Assembly: GCA_001599595.1 (NCBI GenBank)
Contig: BCHH01000015.1
Coordinates: 649,431 to 713,430 of the forward strand
Source: Beverwykella pulmonaria
Taxonomy: Eukaryota > Ascomycota > Dothideomycetes > Pleosporales > Melanommataceae
DNA: 64,000 nt
Direction of reading: 5' to 3'
Shown: positions 35,319 through 46,894 of the stretch, piece after piece
Layout of the letters: each line of letters starts with the position of its first letter
Numbering within the stretch: the first letter of the stretch is position 1
Translations under genes and position numbers: made by a program
The notes under the pieces: model-generated
Database searches by the model: none
What the model was told of the DNA's origin: nothing
What the model saw: the letters and a program-made list of their open reading frames with translations, nothing else

Positions 35319-38300
35319 TCACCGCCTGCCCCCGGCAGGTTGCTCCACGTTTCCGGTCAATTCAGCAACCCGAGCTTTGATGCGAGCAACACGGCTTTCG
35401 ATTGTCTCCTCACCACTGGTCTCGCCTTCTTCCGTCCGCGCGCTTTGACTGTGGCTTCTACTACGGCGAGCCTGCTCTTCGCTGAGTCTCGCTGCACGAT
35501 CAGCCGCGTTTTTCCTAATCTGTGCCCACCGATCCTGCGACGGTGATATTTGCCGTGTCAAGTTGATGGACTCCTCTGACACATCATCCCTAGTTACCTC
35601 TTGTCGTGTTGAGGTGGCTACATCTTGTGAATCATTCATGTTCGAGGATTTATGATGAGGGACATTTTGTGCTATCAAAGCTTCATCGTCATCAGAATCT
35701 TCGGGGACGAAGGCTGGCATGTCGTCTATCGGCCCTTGGTCGAATCGTGAAAACGCCTGAACGGCGTCTCGTTGTTCAGAATTGCTTGGCGCCGGAGCAA
35801 CTGCGCGAGGAGGTTCCCTATAACTTTGAGAAACGGCGGAGACGGCGGGACTTGGTTGTATTTCCGGTGAGAGTGCTCTGACGGGCTCATGTTTCTCCGC
35901 ACTATGAGCCGGTGACGGTTCCCGCACTGGTGAATGATGGTTATCAATTCGTGACACACTCCGAGCAGCTTCGGGCTCCTCTGACTTGTGTGGATAGTCC
36001 TCGACTCCAGCTGAGTGAGCGGGCCCAGCAGCTACGGGCACATCGGCCTTTTTCTTGCCGAACAGCTTCCTGAACCCACCTCCGCCTTCTTTTTTCTTGA
36101 GTTTCTTCGGCGACGGCTTCTTCACGGGAGTGACCTCTGGGGTAGGCACATGTTCTTCAACAGCGTGGGTATCAGATTCGGGATCAGTGACGTGCTTGTG
36201 TTCCGGAACCGGCTTTCTTAGAGCAGGATGTTGTTCCAGGTAGCCTGAGTGCAGGTTAGGCTTCTCATCCGCCATGGGCGGGGGCAGAGGGCTGTTAGTT
36301 CGAATGGACACTGGAGCCGCAGACGAAGCCTCAGCCTTCGGAGATCTCAAATCGCCAGGGGTTGGAGTAGAAGGTAGAGGACCCGGAGACGGGGCGGCAT
36401 CCCTTCTCGGACTCTGCGCATCAGCCTCTGATTTAGGCAGCGAGGGAAGGTCTCGATTCGACCAGTTTTGAGACAAAGAGGTTGATCCTCCGTTCGCGAT
36501 GGTCAGTAAATTCTCCTTTGACCCTTTTCCAGCAGTCATGTCTCCGAGGTATTGAGCGCGGAGGGCGTTGCGATCTTTCGCACCTTCACCGAATTTCTTG
36601 TCCCATTTCATCGCAGGTCCCGCTTCGCTAACCAAGTGAGGTCCTAACGTCAGGACACTGTTGGTCTTGGTAGAGGCAGTATCGTCCATCCTCGCGCGAC
36701 GCTGTGTTACTTGCTCCGAAGCCTTTTGATCCTTTTGTTTTTGAGCTAACTGCGCAGCAGCAATTTGAATTCGAGCATGTTGATCTGGACCAATACTGGT
36801 TTTGCTCATTGGCGTATTCGAAGTCGTTCGATTGTATGGTTCCTTTGAAGACGCTGCCTTCTTGCCGGTTGACTTTCGCCGACCCAATCGGCCACGCCTA
36901 GTAAAACTGAATCGCCCTTTCTTCTCGGCAATATAAGCGCCTTCTTCTGGACCAGGGGAAGCGCCCTTGACCTGTTCTTCGATGAGCAGCCATTTTGCAC
37001 CAGGTATCCGAGTTTCAATCAAGGTACATCTTCCAAATGCGGCCTTTCTGTCCGTAGTTTCCTCAGCAGCCAGACTAGTCATCCACACCCACCAAAAGGT
37101 GTCATCAAGATCAAACCGAGATATACTAGCAAGCTCGCCTGGCTCCAAGTCATCATCAACTTGAAGGCCATGTCGCATGTGAGATTGCGAACTGTGAACG
37201 CGAGCGGCCTCGCCAATGGGAGGGAGTTTGTGTGAGGGTAAAAGAAGAGGCGCGGGAGAAGTCTGATTGTTTTCATCGGCGAAACCAGAAGATAGGAAGT
37301 CGGCCCAGGATGGTGTAGTGGGCCGTCCAAAATCATTATTTCTGGTACGTGCACCCGTGCGTAGACTAGAAAAGTCCCGTACGCCACCACCATTGGACGG
37401 CCCGTTTATGGTGCTTAGATCGGAGCTATCCCCTATTCCTGCAAACCCTAAATCTTCGAATCGAGACCATGAAGGGTCTTGCGCTACGCCGCTTGGGGAA
37501 GCGACAGATTGATTGGCCGAAGAGATGCATTCGAGCACTCTGCGGCACTCATCGGTCAGAGCCCGTACCGTGTCCTCGTATGCAGAAAACTGCTGCAGTG
37601 CCTCGTCGTCATCTCGATACTCGAAATGCTTCGCACGACGAAGCAAGGCAAAGGGCGTAGGGGACACAGAGTCCACTATCATAACCACCTTTGTTGTGCT
37701 TGTCTGCATAAGTAGGGGAGTTTGTGGCGGGTACTCGGTCTGTGAAAGGAGCGCTTGTAGAGAGCGCGGCAGCGCCGAGATTCCACTAAGGGCTTCGGAG
37801 TCTGAGTAAAGCGATCGAAGATAGGCGAAGAAAAGATGGCTGGAAGCATCTGCGGCTCTACAAAGTGGTCAGCGCGGCACTCGAGTCGCACAGGCAAGCG
37901 TGAAATACTTTTCCCATGACCTGTATCCACCGTCGAAACCTTTCCCATCGTCGGAATGCTCAAATGCCCACCATCCAGCCATCCGAGATAGCTTCCTGCC
38001 ACCCATGCCGTTGGTCTTGCCTCGTGCTGCAACAGCCGCGAGGAGGTCAAAGAAATCGAGGATAATCTGTTTGCGGGCCTCGGACTCCACGCTGAGGGGT
38101 ATGAAAGTGTCAAAGGCGTGATTAGCTAGGTTCGAGTCTGTGAAATGCGTCAGTACGCTCTGGCGCTCTCATGTGCTCGGACAGCTTACCAGACTCCCCA
38201 ATCCGAAAGAGCTCGTAGACGTCCCAAGTAACGACGCCGCCAGGCAGTCTGCTCCAGCACCACTTCATTATGCTACAAAGGACCTGTTGGCGTTAGTATC

Positions 38301-38746
38301 ATGGGCGCAATGTCGCTTGTAAGGGGCAATTGTGTCCTACCAGTGGCTCAGCGAGGCGTAATTCCTGCTGCAGTCCTTCACCAGTGAACTGCCTGTTGCC
38401 CTCATACGAGGATTTGAAGAAGTTGCGCACGAAATTGCGGGCGGCGCTGGGATCGGAGGTGGGTCGGAAGGGGAGGAGCAGAAATGGCATATCCAAGGCT
38501 GGAGCAAGTTAGCACTGGCAGACCCAGGGCAGGTGGCATTGAGTACGTGCCTCGCGTCTTCATCTCTTGTGTGCACACGTGTATCAGCTCTTGTATTTCT
38601 TCGGGCGCAACCTCTTTGCGCGACCATGATTCCTCCCACCGCGGCTTCGCCTGTGCGACTTGGCCATTGGTGTCGTTGTTACCATTTTTGCCGGTCTTCG
38701 CAGACCGCGATCCGTCCTTGGACTTGAAAATGCCGAAGAAGGGCAT
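35319..38746 (-). CDS. Msb1/Mug8 domain protein (morphogenesis)
   Basis: Homologues are yeast Msb1, a bud-site/Cdc42-Rho1 pathway protein, and S. pombe Mug8. Five minus-strand exons: 38746-38551, 38498-38341, 38283-38190, 38137-37909 and 37857-35319, coding 1071 residues. The N-terminus MPFFGIFKSK and the block LDMPFLLLPFRPTSDPSAAR (just after exon 1) are characteristic, as are the GMGGRKLSRMAGWWAFEH and AADASSHLFFAYLRSL segments of the Rho-GAP-like domain (~60-430). The C-terminal ~600 residues are Ser/Pro/Glu-rich with a Lys-rich stretch (KKPSPKKLKKKEGGGGFRKLFGKKK) and end in a helix IESRVARIKARVAELTG. Intron 1 has a GC donor; GT alternatives break the frame. Acts probably in polarised growth. 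Confidence 0.88.
38499..38550 (-). other. Probable GC-AG intron in the Msb1-like gene
   Basis: 52-bp intron with donor CGAG/GCACGT, branch GCTAAC and acceptor CTCCAG. The nearby GT donors leave the wrong phase for the conserved LDMPFLLLPF exon. Confidence 0.7.
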
Positions 38747-40504
38747 TGCAGGCTACAGGTCGCAGGCGACGAGTGGGCCGGGCTGCATTCGCCGCGGGCG
38801 CGGAAAGGGGCACTAGGGTGTGGTGGCTATAGAGGGGAGGTGTGTATGCGCGATGGAGGGCAGGTGGATGCAGGAACGAGGCGAGAGAAAGCTACTCGAC
38901 TGGCCGCGGCAGCGGATGGGTGCAGCCTTTCTAGGGTACCAGTGCAGCTTTTTGGGCGCGGAGGAAAGGTGGTGGTGATCGAAGGAGGGATGAGCGAGCG
39001 AGAAAAAAGCTCAAGCCACAACACTTCATCAAACTAACCCAGCGACAACGCCCCTTCGCGCTCTCAAACACGCGCCAAGCACCCCACTAGGCGGACTGAA
39101 TACCAATCGCCTGGGCTAGCTGTCCATTAATGTTATTAATTCAGAGGGTGCGCTTTTCGTTGTCCCGCAGTATACACGCCCGTCAGGCACTGCTGGCAGT
39201 GGAGAGGAGCCCTGGACGCGCCTTCACCTGGCGCATCTCCCTTCCTGTCAGGGCTGTCTCTAGCTACGCCACAACGTGATGCGTTGTCTTCCTTATCGCT
39301 GCCCACGAATCAGACGTCGTTACGTTGCGCGAGCGACAGGGTAGAATTCGGTGGAGAGAACGGGCGAACAACACCATCGTCGGCAATACCAACATGATTA
39401 CGCAGGGCAAACCCCACTACAGCGAGGACGAGAGGCAATTGAATATATTGCGTCATAGGCTAATGTGCCAATGTGCAGAATTATTGTCCGATACATAACC
39501 GTTGAGTTGCCGACTGCTGACTGCAGCCTCATTTCGGGGTCCAACGCCGCATTAATTCTCATATTGTCACGAAAATGGTTCTGGAGCGAACAAATGGGTT
39601 GTACAGCCGTAGGGCAAGTGTACATGCCGGCCTAGAAGATACAGTAGCGCTGAGTAGGGCGCAGTTGATCTCTCTATCCTCTTGCTCAAATAGTATGCGT
39701 CTGTCGAGACCAGTTCAATACGAACATGCGATGCGCTGTCCCGCCATGTAAGGCCATTGATACATGGAAGGGGCTGAAGCATAAGAGTTCATGTACCTCG
39801 GGAATCACCTTGTTCGAAGAAGCAAAAGCGTCAGCAGAGCATCTCGACCATTTAGCATGCTCCATGCGTGTTCACTGCGGCCTATCCCCTGTAGTCAGCT
39901 GCCATGTTCGAAACATAAAAAAAAGGTGGGAATTGGCGAGTGTGTTCATGAACTGGGAAAGCGGTGAAGCTTTTGGAGAACCGATGTCTTGGTGCTGATT
40001 GCTCGCTTTGATTTGCCTTCCAAGAGTATTTTGCAATGCTGGAGCAATGCGTGATGCAGAGCGGATATCAAACAGAATTAGACAGTGATAATCCTAGGAT
40101 GTGTGCAATGCGGCGTGTTTCGGCTGCAAGTCAACAGAAACGTGAGAATACAGCCAGAGGATTAAGAGATTTGGGCGGCCTTTAGGCTGTCCCGCTGTGT
40201 CGCTAGAACGGACTATTTTAGACAGTAGTGCGCTCCAAGGTCGCGAATGCGGTGGTGATAGTTAGGGAGTAACGGTCACCTGACCGCGTGTGACGCTAGT
40301 GTCATCGGCCCGAATGGAAAACATCGCTTCGTTTATGGACCGCCCCACCAAACTCTCCTTTCACCACTTCGCGTCCTGTTGCACACTACACACATTGACA
40401 AACCAAACCCGGTTGCGACTGTATTATTGTAAGGCCGCGCGAAATTCATCGTCGCCGCTCCCTACGACTGGCTAGAAAGTGCAATCTCACTCACACCTTC
40501 CACC
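38747..40504. other. Divergent intergenic, 1.8 kb
   Basis: Promoters of the Msb1-like gene and of the coiled-coil gene at 40505. Small frames are compositional; no gene recognised. Confidence 0.5.
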
Positions 40505-41848
40505 ATGCCAGCCACAACACCCTGTCCCGTTGCAGAAGTCGACAGAACCTTATCCCCATATGTTAATTCTCGCCAAGACACTTTGCGAATACGCAGGACG
40601 CTCTCCAAATATCTTACCGCCAATCTGAGGCCTGTCAACTCTGCAACTCAAAACCAACATCTGAACCATGAATGTCCGCTCGATTACTCTGCCGTCAACA
40701 CAAAGCCTCCAGGCATTAAACAAGCTCGACTCAACTACCTGCTCGCTCTTCAAGCAAGACTGCAAGCCCAGGCGCGGCATCGCGAACTTCAATCTTCTCT
40801 CGAAGAACTGCAAAACAGCCATGTAGTGGAAACACCAATACCGAACGATTCTACATACGACAATGAGGTCACACGGGGCTATGTTTCCCTCTTGCGACAA
40901 CGCCGCCGCTTTTCGGAGCTTCAGGTGATTCAAGACTCTCTTGAAAAGTTGTTGAACGCCAATCCATCGAGCCAGCACACAGCGCCGAGAGTCTTAGTCC
41001 AGGAGAGCATTGGCGAACAGCCTGGTCTGCCTGCGGAGCGCTTGGATCTGCTTACTCAAGGCCGAGACGATGAACCTTGGGTGTTCAAGTTGAAGAAGGA
41101 AGTACTCGAGGCAAAGGCAAGCATGGATCGAGCAAACTCAGCCAGAGTCAAATCGCAACATGAATATAGCGAGATTCCTAGCTTGGAACAGCAAGTATAT
41201 GCCCTCAGTTGTGCAAGAGACGAGATAGTGGAGTGGATCGAGGGCGAATTGGCCAAAATGAACGAAGAGTCGGAATTCCTTGAGGAACCCTCACCGGTGA
41301 AGAAGTCTACTGGAAATGCGCATCCACTAGACACGGCTTCTGCTGAATCTCAAGTGCGGGCTATCTATAAAAGATATATTGCATCCCGTTCAGCTTTGAT
41401 CGAAGCCTATAACTCCATACAACGACCAGCCACTGCAAACGAGTTGTCATCAAGCGCTTCCGCCGATCATGCTAGCCCCACCAACCAAGTCTCTAAACCT
41501 CCCAACTTGGCTCGGACGATCACTGATATCCTTCCATATCTCCCATGCCTTGCTCAAACCGCTGAAAATGACCATTCCCTGTTACAGCAAACGGTTTATC
41601 TACAAGCTCAACTTTTTTCTGCAGATGATGAGATAACGGATTCGCTCTCGCGACTGTCGGGCGAAAGTCACCTTATACCATCTGGGTCGAAAGGCATTAC
41701 AGCATGGGGCAAGGTTGCCACACAGGTTGAGGCAACCACTAAAGACTTTGCCAAATCTCAGCTACAAGAATGCTACCTGGAAATCAACAATATCAACACC
41801 ATTGTTAATCTTTGCTCTCTGCAAAGTGAAGTACTATCTTCTACGTAG
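40505..41848 (+). CDS. Hypothetical coiled-coil protein, 447 aa
   Basis: Single-exon, unrecognised, start in good context (CACCATGCC). Highly helical with Leu/Gln/Glu/Arg heptad-like stretches: ~70-105 (QARLNYLLALQARLQAQARH), ~120-152 (YVSLLRQRRRFSELQVIQDS) and ~195-260 (FKLKKEVLEAKASMD; ARDEIVEWIEGELAKMNEE). A Ser/Ala-rich linker at ~310-335 separates these from a C-terminal helical part (ARTITDILPYLPCLAQTAEN; LQECYLEINNINTIVNL). No membrane or signal sequence. The overall plan, several coiled coils and a terminal helical bundle, is common in spindle, kinetochore and augmin-type subunits, but no specific family can be claimed. Confidence 0.8.
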   Translation: MPATTPCPVAEVDRTLSPYVNSRQDTLRIRRTLSKYLTANLRPVNSATQNQHLNHECPLDYSAVNTKPPGIKQARLNYLLALQARLQAQARHRELQSSLEELQNSHVVETPIPNDSTYDNEVTRGYVSLLRQRRRFSELQVIQDSLEKLLNANPSSQHTAPRVLVQESIGEQPGLPAERLDLLTQGRDDEPWVFKLKKEVLEAKASMDRANSARVKSQHEYSEIPSLEQQVYALSCARDEIVEWIEGELAKMNEESEFLEEPSPVKKSTGNAHPLDTASAESQVRAIYKRYIASRSALIEAYNSIQRPATANELSSSASADHASPTNQVSKPPNLARTITDILPYLPCLAQTAENDHSLLQQTVYLQAQLFSADDEITDSLSRLSGESHLIPSGSKGITAWGKVATQVEATTKDFAKSQLQECYLEINNINTIVNLCSLQSEVLSST

Positions 41849-42819
41849 ATGACATAGGCGGCAATAACATGGCTTTGTGTCACTAAAAACTTCTCCCCGT
41901 TCACTATTGTACAAAACCCCTGCTCTCGAGCTCTTCCTTCACATTACCACTTATACACAACGTACGCCGCCGCCTTCTTCGAGCCCCTGGACCGAATATA
42001 TTAATGGAAACGGGGGTTTATGCCCATGGTCATTTAGATTTCTATTCCCGTCTTTGCTTGCATGCCAAGATAATTCAGCAGACTTGTTCAAGATCATATG
42101 AGCAATTCCAGCCCCACAATAGGAAATTCACCCATGCCCTATGAGGGCTTTTTGTAATCGTCCGGGAATACTTTTGCACTCGATACCTAGTGTAGTTTGT
42201 CTGAGGTGGCAACTAGAATGAGTCTGCAAGCACTTTGTAGCAAACTACAGCTTACTTCTGCGATCTGCCGTGCTGCATCTCTCGTGCAGCAACAGATAGT
42301 ATAGAGCGTAATGGAACCACAGGAAGCAAGACAGGTTATCGTGGCGACGAATCCAGGTCGGGTGCGGCTCATGTCTATCAAAATAGATGGGACAGACGGG
42401 CATTCACGTCAATTAGCCTTTCCATACCCCCGTCGGAACCCAAGCGAATCCAATCAATTCACTCTCCCCACTGCCGTACTCAGCCTGAAACCAACTCAAA
42501 ATGGACGGCCTTCCTCACAAGAGCGACAAATTACTGTAGTCGCATTTGCCGGCCGCATATTGCAATTTCGAAAGAGAAGATTGGCCAGTGGATGCAACTT
42601 CTTTAAAAACCTCTCCGATACTTTTTCATATACCGTATACAATGACATATGGTAACAGATTAGATTTAGAGAGATCAGAGGATGTCCCGGCATCTCCACC
42701 TGGTACTGCGATATCGCCACTATGGAAGGATTCTCTCTACATAAAGAGATGAACAGCCACTCTGCGTGTGGAGTAACAGGATCCACTCTGTCGCTGTTCA
42801 TTTGTTTTACAAGTCCAAC
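41849..42819. other. Intergenic, ~1 kb
   Basis: 3' region of the coiled-coil gene and promoter of the secreted AA8-AA12 gene. No gene seen. Confidence 0.55.
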
Positions 42820-44946
42820 ATGCGTTCTGTCCAATTCTTTAGCAGTGCTCTTGCACTTGCCGGTTATGGTAATGTGCTTCTCGGTTTCCCCTCGCAAGAT
42901 ATCGTGCGCTAACGACTGATGCAGCTCTCGCACAAGATGGTAAGCCGGCTTCTAGTAAAGTCTGTGACAAGGAGACCAAGATCTGTTACTCGTCCTATAC
43001 CGACAAGGAGTCGGGTTTGACATTTGGCATTGCGCTCCCAAAGAATGTGACCGACCCCTATGATGCCATCATCAAAATCACGGCCCCCATAACAAGCACA
43101 TGGACTGGTTTTGCTTGGGGTGGCACCATGGTCTGGAACCCTCTCAGCGTTGCGTGGCCCAACGGCAATTCTGGCATCATTTCCGCACGCTTTGCATTGT
43201 ACGTCCATCAACGTTTGCCCTACCCAAGATTACTCTAACGCCCCCAACAGCAGCATTGGTCTTCCCAATGGATACGACCAGGCAGAGCACAAGCTGTTGA
43301 AAGGGACCAAGACGAACAGTACGCACTGGACAGTGAATGCCTTATGCTCAGGGTGCACTGGCTGGCAATCCAACGAAGATGTCCGCTTTGCGCTGAACGG
43401 TACCGGCACGACAGAGTTTGCCTGGGCCTACGGCACATCCGCCGTGGAAAATTCGGCCAGCAACACTTCTGCCTTCAATGTCCACGCTGCATGGGGGAAA
43501 TGGATCCACGACCTGAACGCTGCCCGCATCGACAATTTCGCGTCTTTGGTTAAGAGTAACCTGCTAACAGCTCCCGTAGCGGCTCCCAAAGCGACCACGC
43601 TCGCGACCAGCGTCGTACCAGTAAGCACAAGCACGGGAAGCGCGGCAAAAGCCGCCATCCCAGCCTCCTGCTCCGGTGCAGGGAGTCCTGTGTTCGCGGG
43701 TGTTTTGGCGAGCGGTTGGAAGGCTACCAAGATCGCTGGTGGCTTGACCAGCCCTCGCAGCATCCAGTTCGATACCGCGGGCAATATGCTGGTGGTGCAG
43801 GCCGGCAAGGGCATCACGTACTACGTCATGGGCGATGACGGCTGCCCCAAGTCCAACAAGATGTTGGTGTCCCTGACTAGTCTCAACCACGGCATCGCTC
43901 TCAGTGTCGACGGAAAGACGTTGTATGCCAGCTCCATGACACAGGCCTACTCGTGGCCATATGACGCCGCAGCAGGCACGGTCGGAACTCGAACCACCAT
44001 CATCACCGGCATGGTCAACGGCGGCTCTCATCTTACCCGCACGCTCGCTATTGCGCCGCACCAGCCCAACCTCCTCGTCGTCTCGCATGGCTCCAACGCC
44101 AACATCGACTCGGCCACCTCGGACAAGAAGACGGGTCGTGCCATCGTCAAGGTCTTCGACTTGAGCGCTGTTCCCAGCGGCGGATACAACTATGCCAGCG
44201 GCGGCTGGAATGCGGGCTACGGTATTCGCAACGAAGTCGGCATCACCTTTGACAAGAACAATATGTATGTCCTCCTCTCCCCTTCCTCTTCTCCCAAACA
44301 CACTCACTAACAACAACCCCACAGGCTCTGGGGCGTCGAGAACAGCGGCGACGACTTCAAGCGCAACGGCAAGGACGTCCACAACAACAATCCAGCTGAG
44401 AAACTGCACTACCTTGGTGACGTAACCAAGCCTAACGACCAATGGTACGGCTACCCAACGTGCTTCAGCGTATGGAACCCACCGGATTTCACCGACAAGA
44501 CGTTCAAGGTCGGCGACTGGTTCGTGCAGACGCCCTCGACGTCCATGAACGACGACACGTGCAATGCGCAGGCTGTTAAGCCCTCGCTCGTCCTGTTCCC
44601 ACACTCGGCCCCCATCGACATCAAATTCGACGCTGATAATACGTATGCGTATGTGACATACCACGGCTCCTGGGACCGCACGCCCACTACCGGCTTCAAA
44701 CTCGTGCAGATTGAGTTTACCAAGGGCGCCGATGGGCAGTATAAGCCCGTTGCACCCATCACGAGCACGACTGGTGCCGTCGATATCTTCTGGAACACGG
44801 ACGTGACCAAGTGCGCGGGCAACGGACCGAGTTTCAGCTCGGGCTGCTTCAGGCCTGCGGGTCTGGCGTTCGATAAGGCGGGTAGGTTGTTCATGACGAG
44901 CGATACCTCGTCCAACGGCGAGTTGTGGGTCTTGGGCAAGGCGTAG
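42820..44946 (+). CDS. Secreted AA8-AA12 haem/PQQ oxidoreductase
   Basis: Predicted 652 residues from exons 42820-42868, 42925-43198, 43251-44264 and 44325-44946. A signal peptide (MRSVQFFSSALALAGYALA) is probably cut before Gln20. Residues ~25-205 look like the cytochrome b domain of cellobiose dehydrogenase (AA8): WGGTMVWNPLSVAWPNG, a CSGCTGW disulfide motif, and candidate haem ligands Met85 and His186. After a Ser/Ala/Thr linker, residues ~245-650 match the PQQ-dependent pyranose/sorbosone dehydrogenase fold (AA12), a beta-propeller with GLTSPRSIQFD, NHGIALS, GIRNEVGITFD, YVTYHGSWDR and RPAGLAFDKAGRLFMTSD. Such enzymes oxidise sugars outside the cell and pass electrons through the haem to lytic polysaccharide monooxygenases or quinones. 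No C-terminal cellulose-binding CBM1 is present. It converges on the F-box-like gene. Confidence 0.9.
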
Positions 44947-45031
44947 ATGAGAAGATACGTATGCTGCGATGAGGGGAGGGACGCTCTTTGTAAATATCCA
45001 GGCTTAGATTGTTGATTGTATTGTTATAAGC

Positions 45032-45037
45032 AATAAA
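45032..45037 (+). terminator. Polyadenylation-type signal AATAAA
   Basis: AATAAA 86 bp after the stop codon of the AA8-AA12 gene, in the 295-bp gap to the convergent gene; a plausible 3'-end signal, not proven. Confidence 0.35.
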
Positions 45038-45241
45038 CTATGGGATCCTGATATCATCTGGGTTCTTAATGTGATGACGAAGAGGATGGCCGGTTTATAC
45101 TCAGTTTCTCTAGCTGAGAAGAGGGGAAGCGCAACAGCCGGCAGATTGACTTCTTGAATGTGCTACAAGTTTTTGAGACGTTTGCCTAAAAGTGCTAGGT
45201 TCATTAACACAGTCCGAGGTTATGTTCATGGAGTCAATATG

Positions 45242-46894
45242 TCAGGTCTCCGTTCCTCCTCCAGATTTCATCAGCCTCATCATCTGCGGAGTTTTCAGTC
45301 GGAATTTGACTACCCCATTGTACTTGAAGTAGAAACGCTCAACGTCCTCCCACTTCTCCACTGCATCCTTAGCTTTGTCATGGAAAGGCAGTGGAAAATC
45401 AATCTCCAGTTCGGGCCACAATTCACATGCGTCGGCTTCGAGCACGTCCTCCTGGAATCTGGGCGAAACTCTCTCTTTTATCATCGCCATCTCCTTCTCC
45501 TGATCACCGCATAGGTCTAGAATGCCGTTCGAAATAGTCGCCATGTATCGGTTGTGAGTTTCTTGGTAGTTCAGCCATCGCTGCATCAGCGCCTTCCAGA
45601 TGAGGTGGAGTCTGTCGCCTTCTCCATTCTCGTAGAGCAATCGAGCGTAATGAAGCACACGGTCGATTCCTGAAAAGGCGGTTGTCACCAATTTAGTGTC
45701 TGCATATCTCGGCAGAAGAGGAGCTAAAGATTGAGTGCTAAGGAACCTGGAGAGTCGTTCGATCCTATCCATATCGTGGTCCGCAATGGCATTCGTTGGT
45801 GAAGGCACTATGGTCAAAAGTTCCCTATCGCCATCAGACGCGGGTCCGAGTTTGGAACTCAAGCGCCCTTGAGAATCCAGATACAATTCGTCCTCAGACT
45901 TGAAATTGGCTTGATCTTCACTGATGGAGGCACCGTTGCGTGTTGTAGATCCATTGATGGTCTCGTAAAACGAATGGAAGACAATCGACTGTAGTTGTGA
46001 TGACGGTACGGTAAACAACTCTCTCAACGGACCTATAGCGACAAAGATGGCAGAAATGGCTTCAGCCCTGTTCCAAATTTGCCGCCGGTCTGGATAATGT
46101 AGGCTGACGGACAGGCTCAAGTTCCGCAAGTTTGTCTCGCCTGACTGAAGCAGAGCGCCCAGCTTGCGGACATGGTCTCGGATTTGATAGAGTCGAAAAT
46201 CTTCGAAGCTGATGCCGTGCTCATCTCCGATATACTTGCTCTCGGAGCGCATGGGTGCCAAGAGGCCAATGGTGATGTCCAAGTGAAGATTTCGAATTCG
46301 ATAGATGGTGGCAGGTATAACCTGTTTTATTGGTATTCGCTCTACATATGTATTTGACCAATCTTTACTGCACATGGACACCTGTGAAGGACTGATCCGT
46401 CCGACAAATGCCACTTGGTTGTATAGGACTGCGCTAGCCTCTTCGTTGATTACGCGATTCACACGCAGTATCGCACAGTGGAAGTCTCTTTTCCAATGGA
46501 TGTTTATGAATCCTGGGGCTTCAATCTTGAGGGGGAAAAGGTACCAAAAGATGGCCATCCGCAACTCGGTGGGAAGTCGAAGAAAGTAAGTCGGAAGCGT
46601 CGTGGTGCCATTTGCATGCTTGGTGCAAAGCTGGAGAAGTGGCGGGGCAAATAGACATTGTCTTCCACAAGGCTCGCCGCATGACTCGAGAGCTTGACAA
46701 GTGCCTGCTGGTTTGAGCTGGTCGGCGTGAAGTTTGCATGTCGCGAGATGTCGGGCCGGAAACAGCTTTGGTTTCCTCGTGCAGGGCTCTCCGTTGCGCT
46801 TGGTGCCAATGCATTTTGGGTTGAGCAGTCTATGCCTGCGGCAGTTCTCATGGTTATGACCCACATTGGCGTGGATGCGTTTTGTGGTCGTCAT
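45242..46894 (-). CDS. F-box-like protein with duplicated Cys/His motif
   Basis: Single-exon protein of 550 residues. The first ~95 residues are Cys/His-rich and contain two tandem copies of C-x9-C-x13/14-C-x2-H: CIGTKRNGEPC...CKLH and CQALESCGEPC...CTKH, likely zinc-binding. Next comes FLRLPTELRMAIFWYLFPL (~103-121), which matches the start of F-box-like helices common in large ascomycete families. The remainder has the mixed helical look of these proteins (LRVNRVINEEASAVLYNQ; IRNLHLDI) but no recognisable leucine-rich or WD repeats. F-box proteins recruit substrates to SCF ubiquitin ligases; many such family members in filamentous fungi are of unknown role. It diverges from the P450 gene across 1.1 kb. 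Confidence 0.75.
   Translation of the reverse strand: MTTTKRIHANVGHNHENCRRHRLLNPKCIGTKRNGEPCTRKPKLFPARHLATCKLHADQLKPAGTCQALESCGEPCGRQCLFAPPLLQLCTKHANGTTTLPTYFLRLPTELRMAIFWYLFPLKIEAPGFINIHWKRDFHCAILRVNRVINEEASAVLYNQVAFVGRISPSQVSMCSKDWSNTYVERIPIKQVIPATIYRIRNLHLDITIGLLAPMRSESKYIGDEHGISFEDFRLYQIRDHVRKLGALLQSGETNLRNLSLSVSLHYPDRRQIWNRAEAISAIFVAIGPLRELFTVPSSQLQSIVFHSFYETINGSTTRNGASISEDQANFKSEDELYLDSQGRLSSKLGPASDGDRELLTIVPSPTNAIADHDMDRIERLSRFLSTQSLAPLLPRYADTKLVTTAFSGIDRVLHYARLLYENGEGDRLHLIWKALMQRWLNYQETHNRYMATISNGILDLCGDQEKEMAMIKERVSPRFQEDVLEADACELWPELEIDFPLPFHDKAKDAVEKWEDVERFYFKYNGVVKFRLKTPQMMRLMKSGGGTET

Noticed and set aside
43564..44664. Minus-strand frame of 366 codons
   Set aside because: Antisense to the AA12 propeller exon; Val/Asp/Arg-rich translation typical of a shadow.
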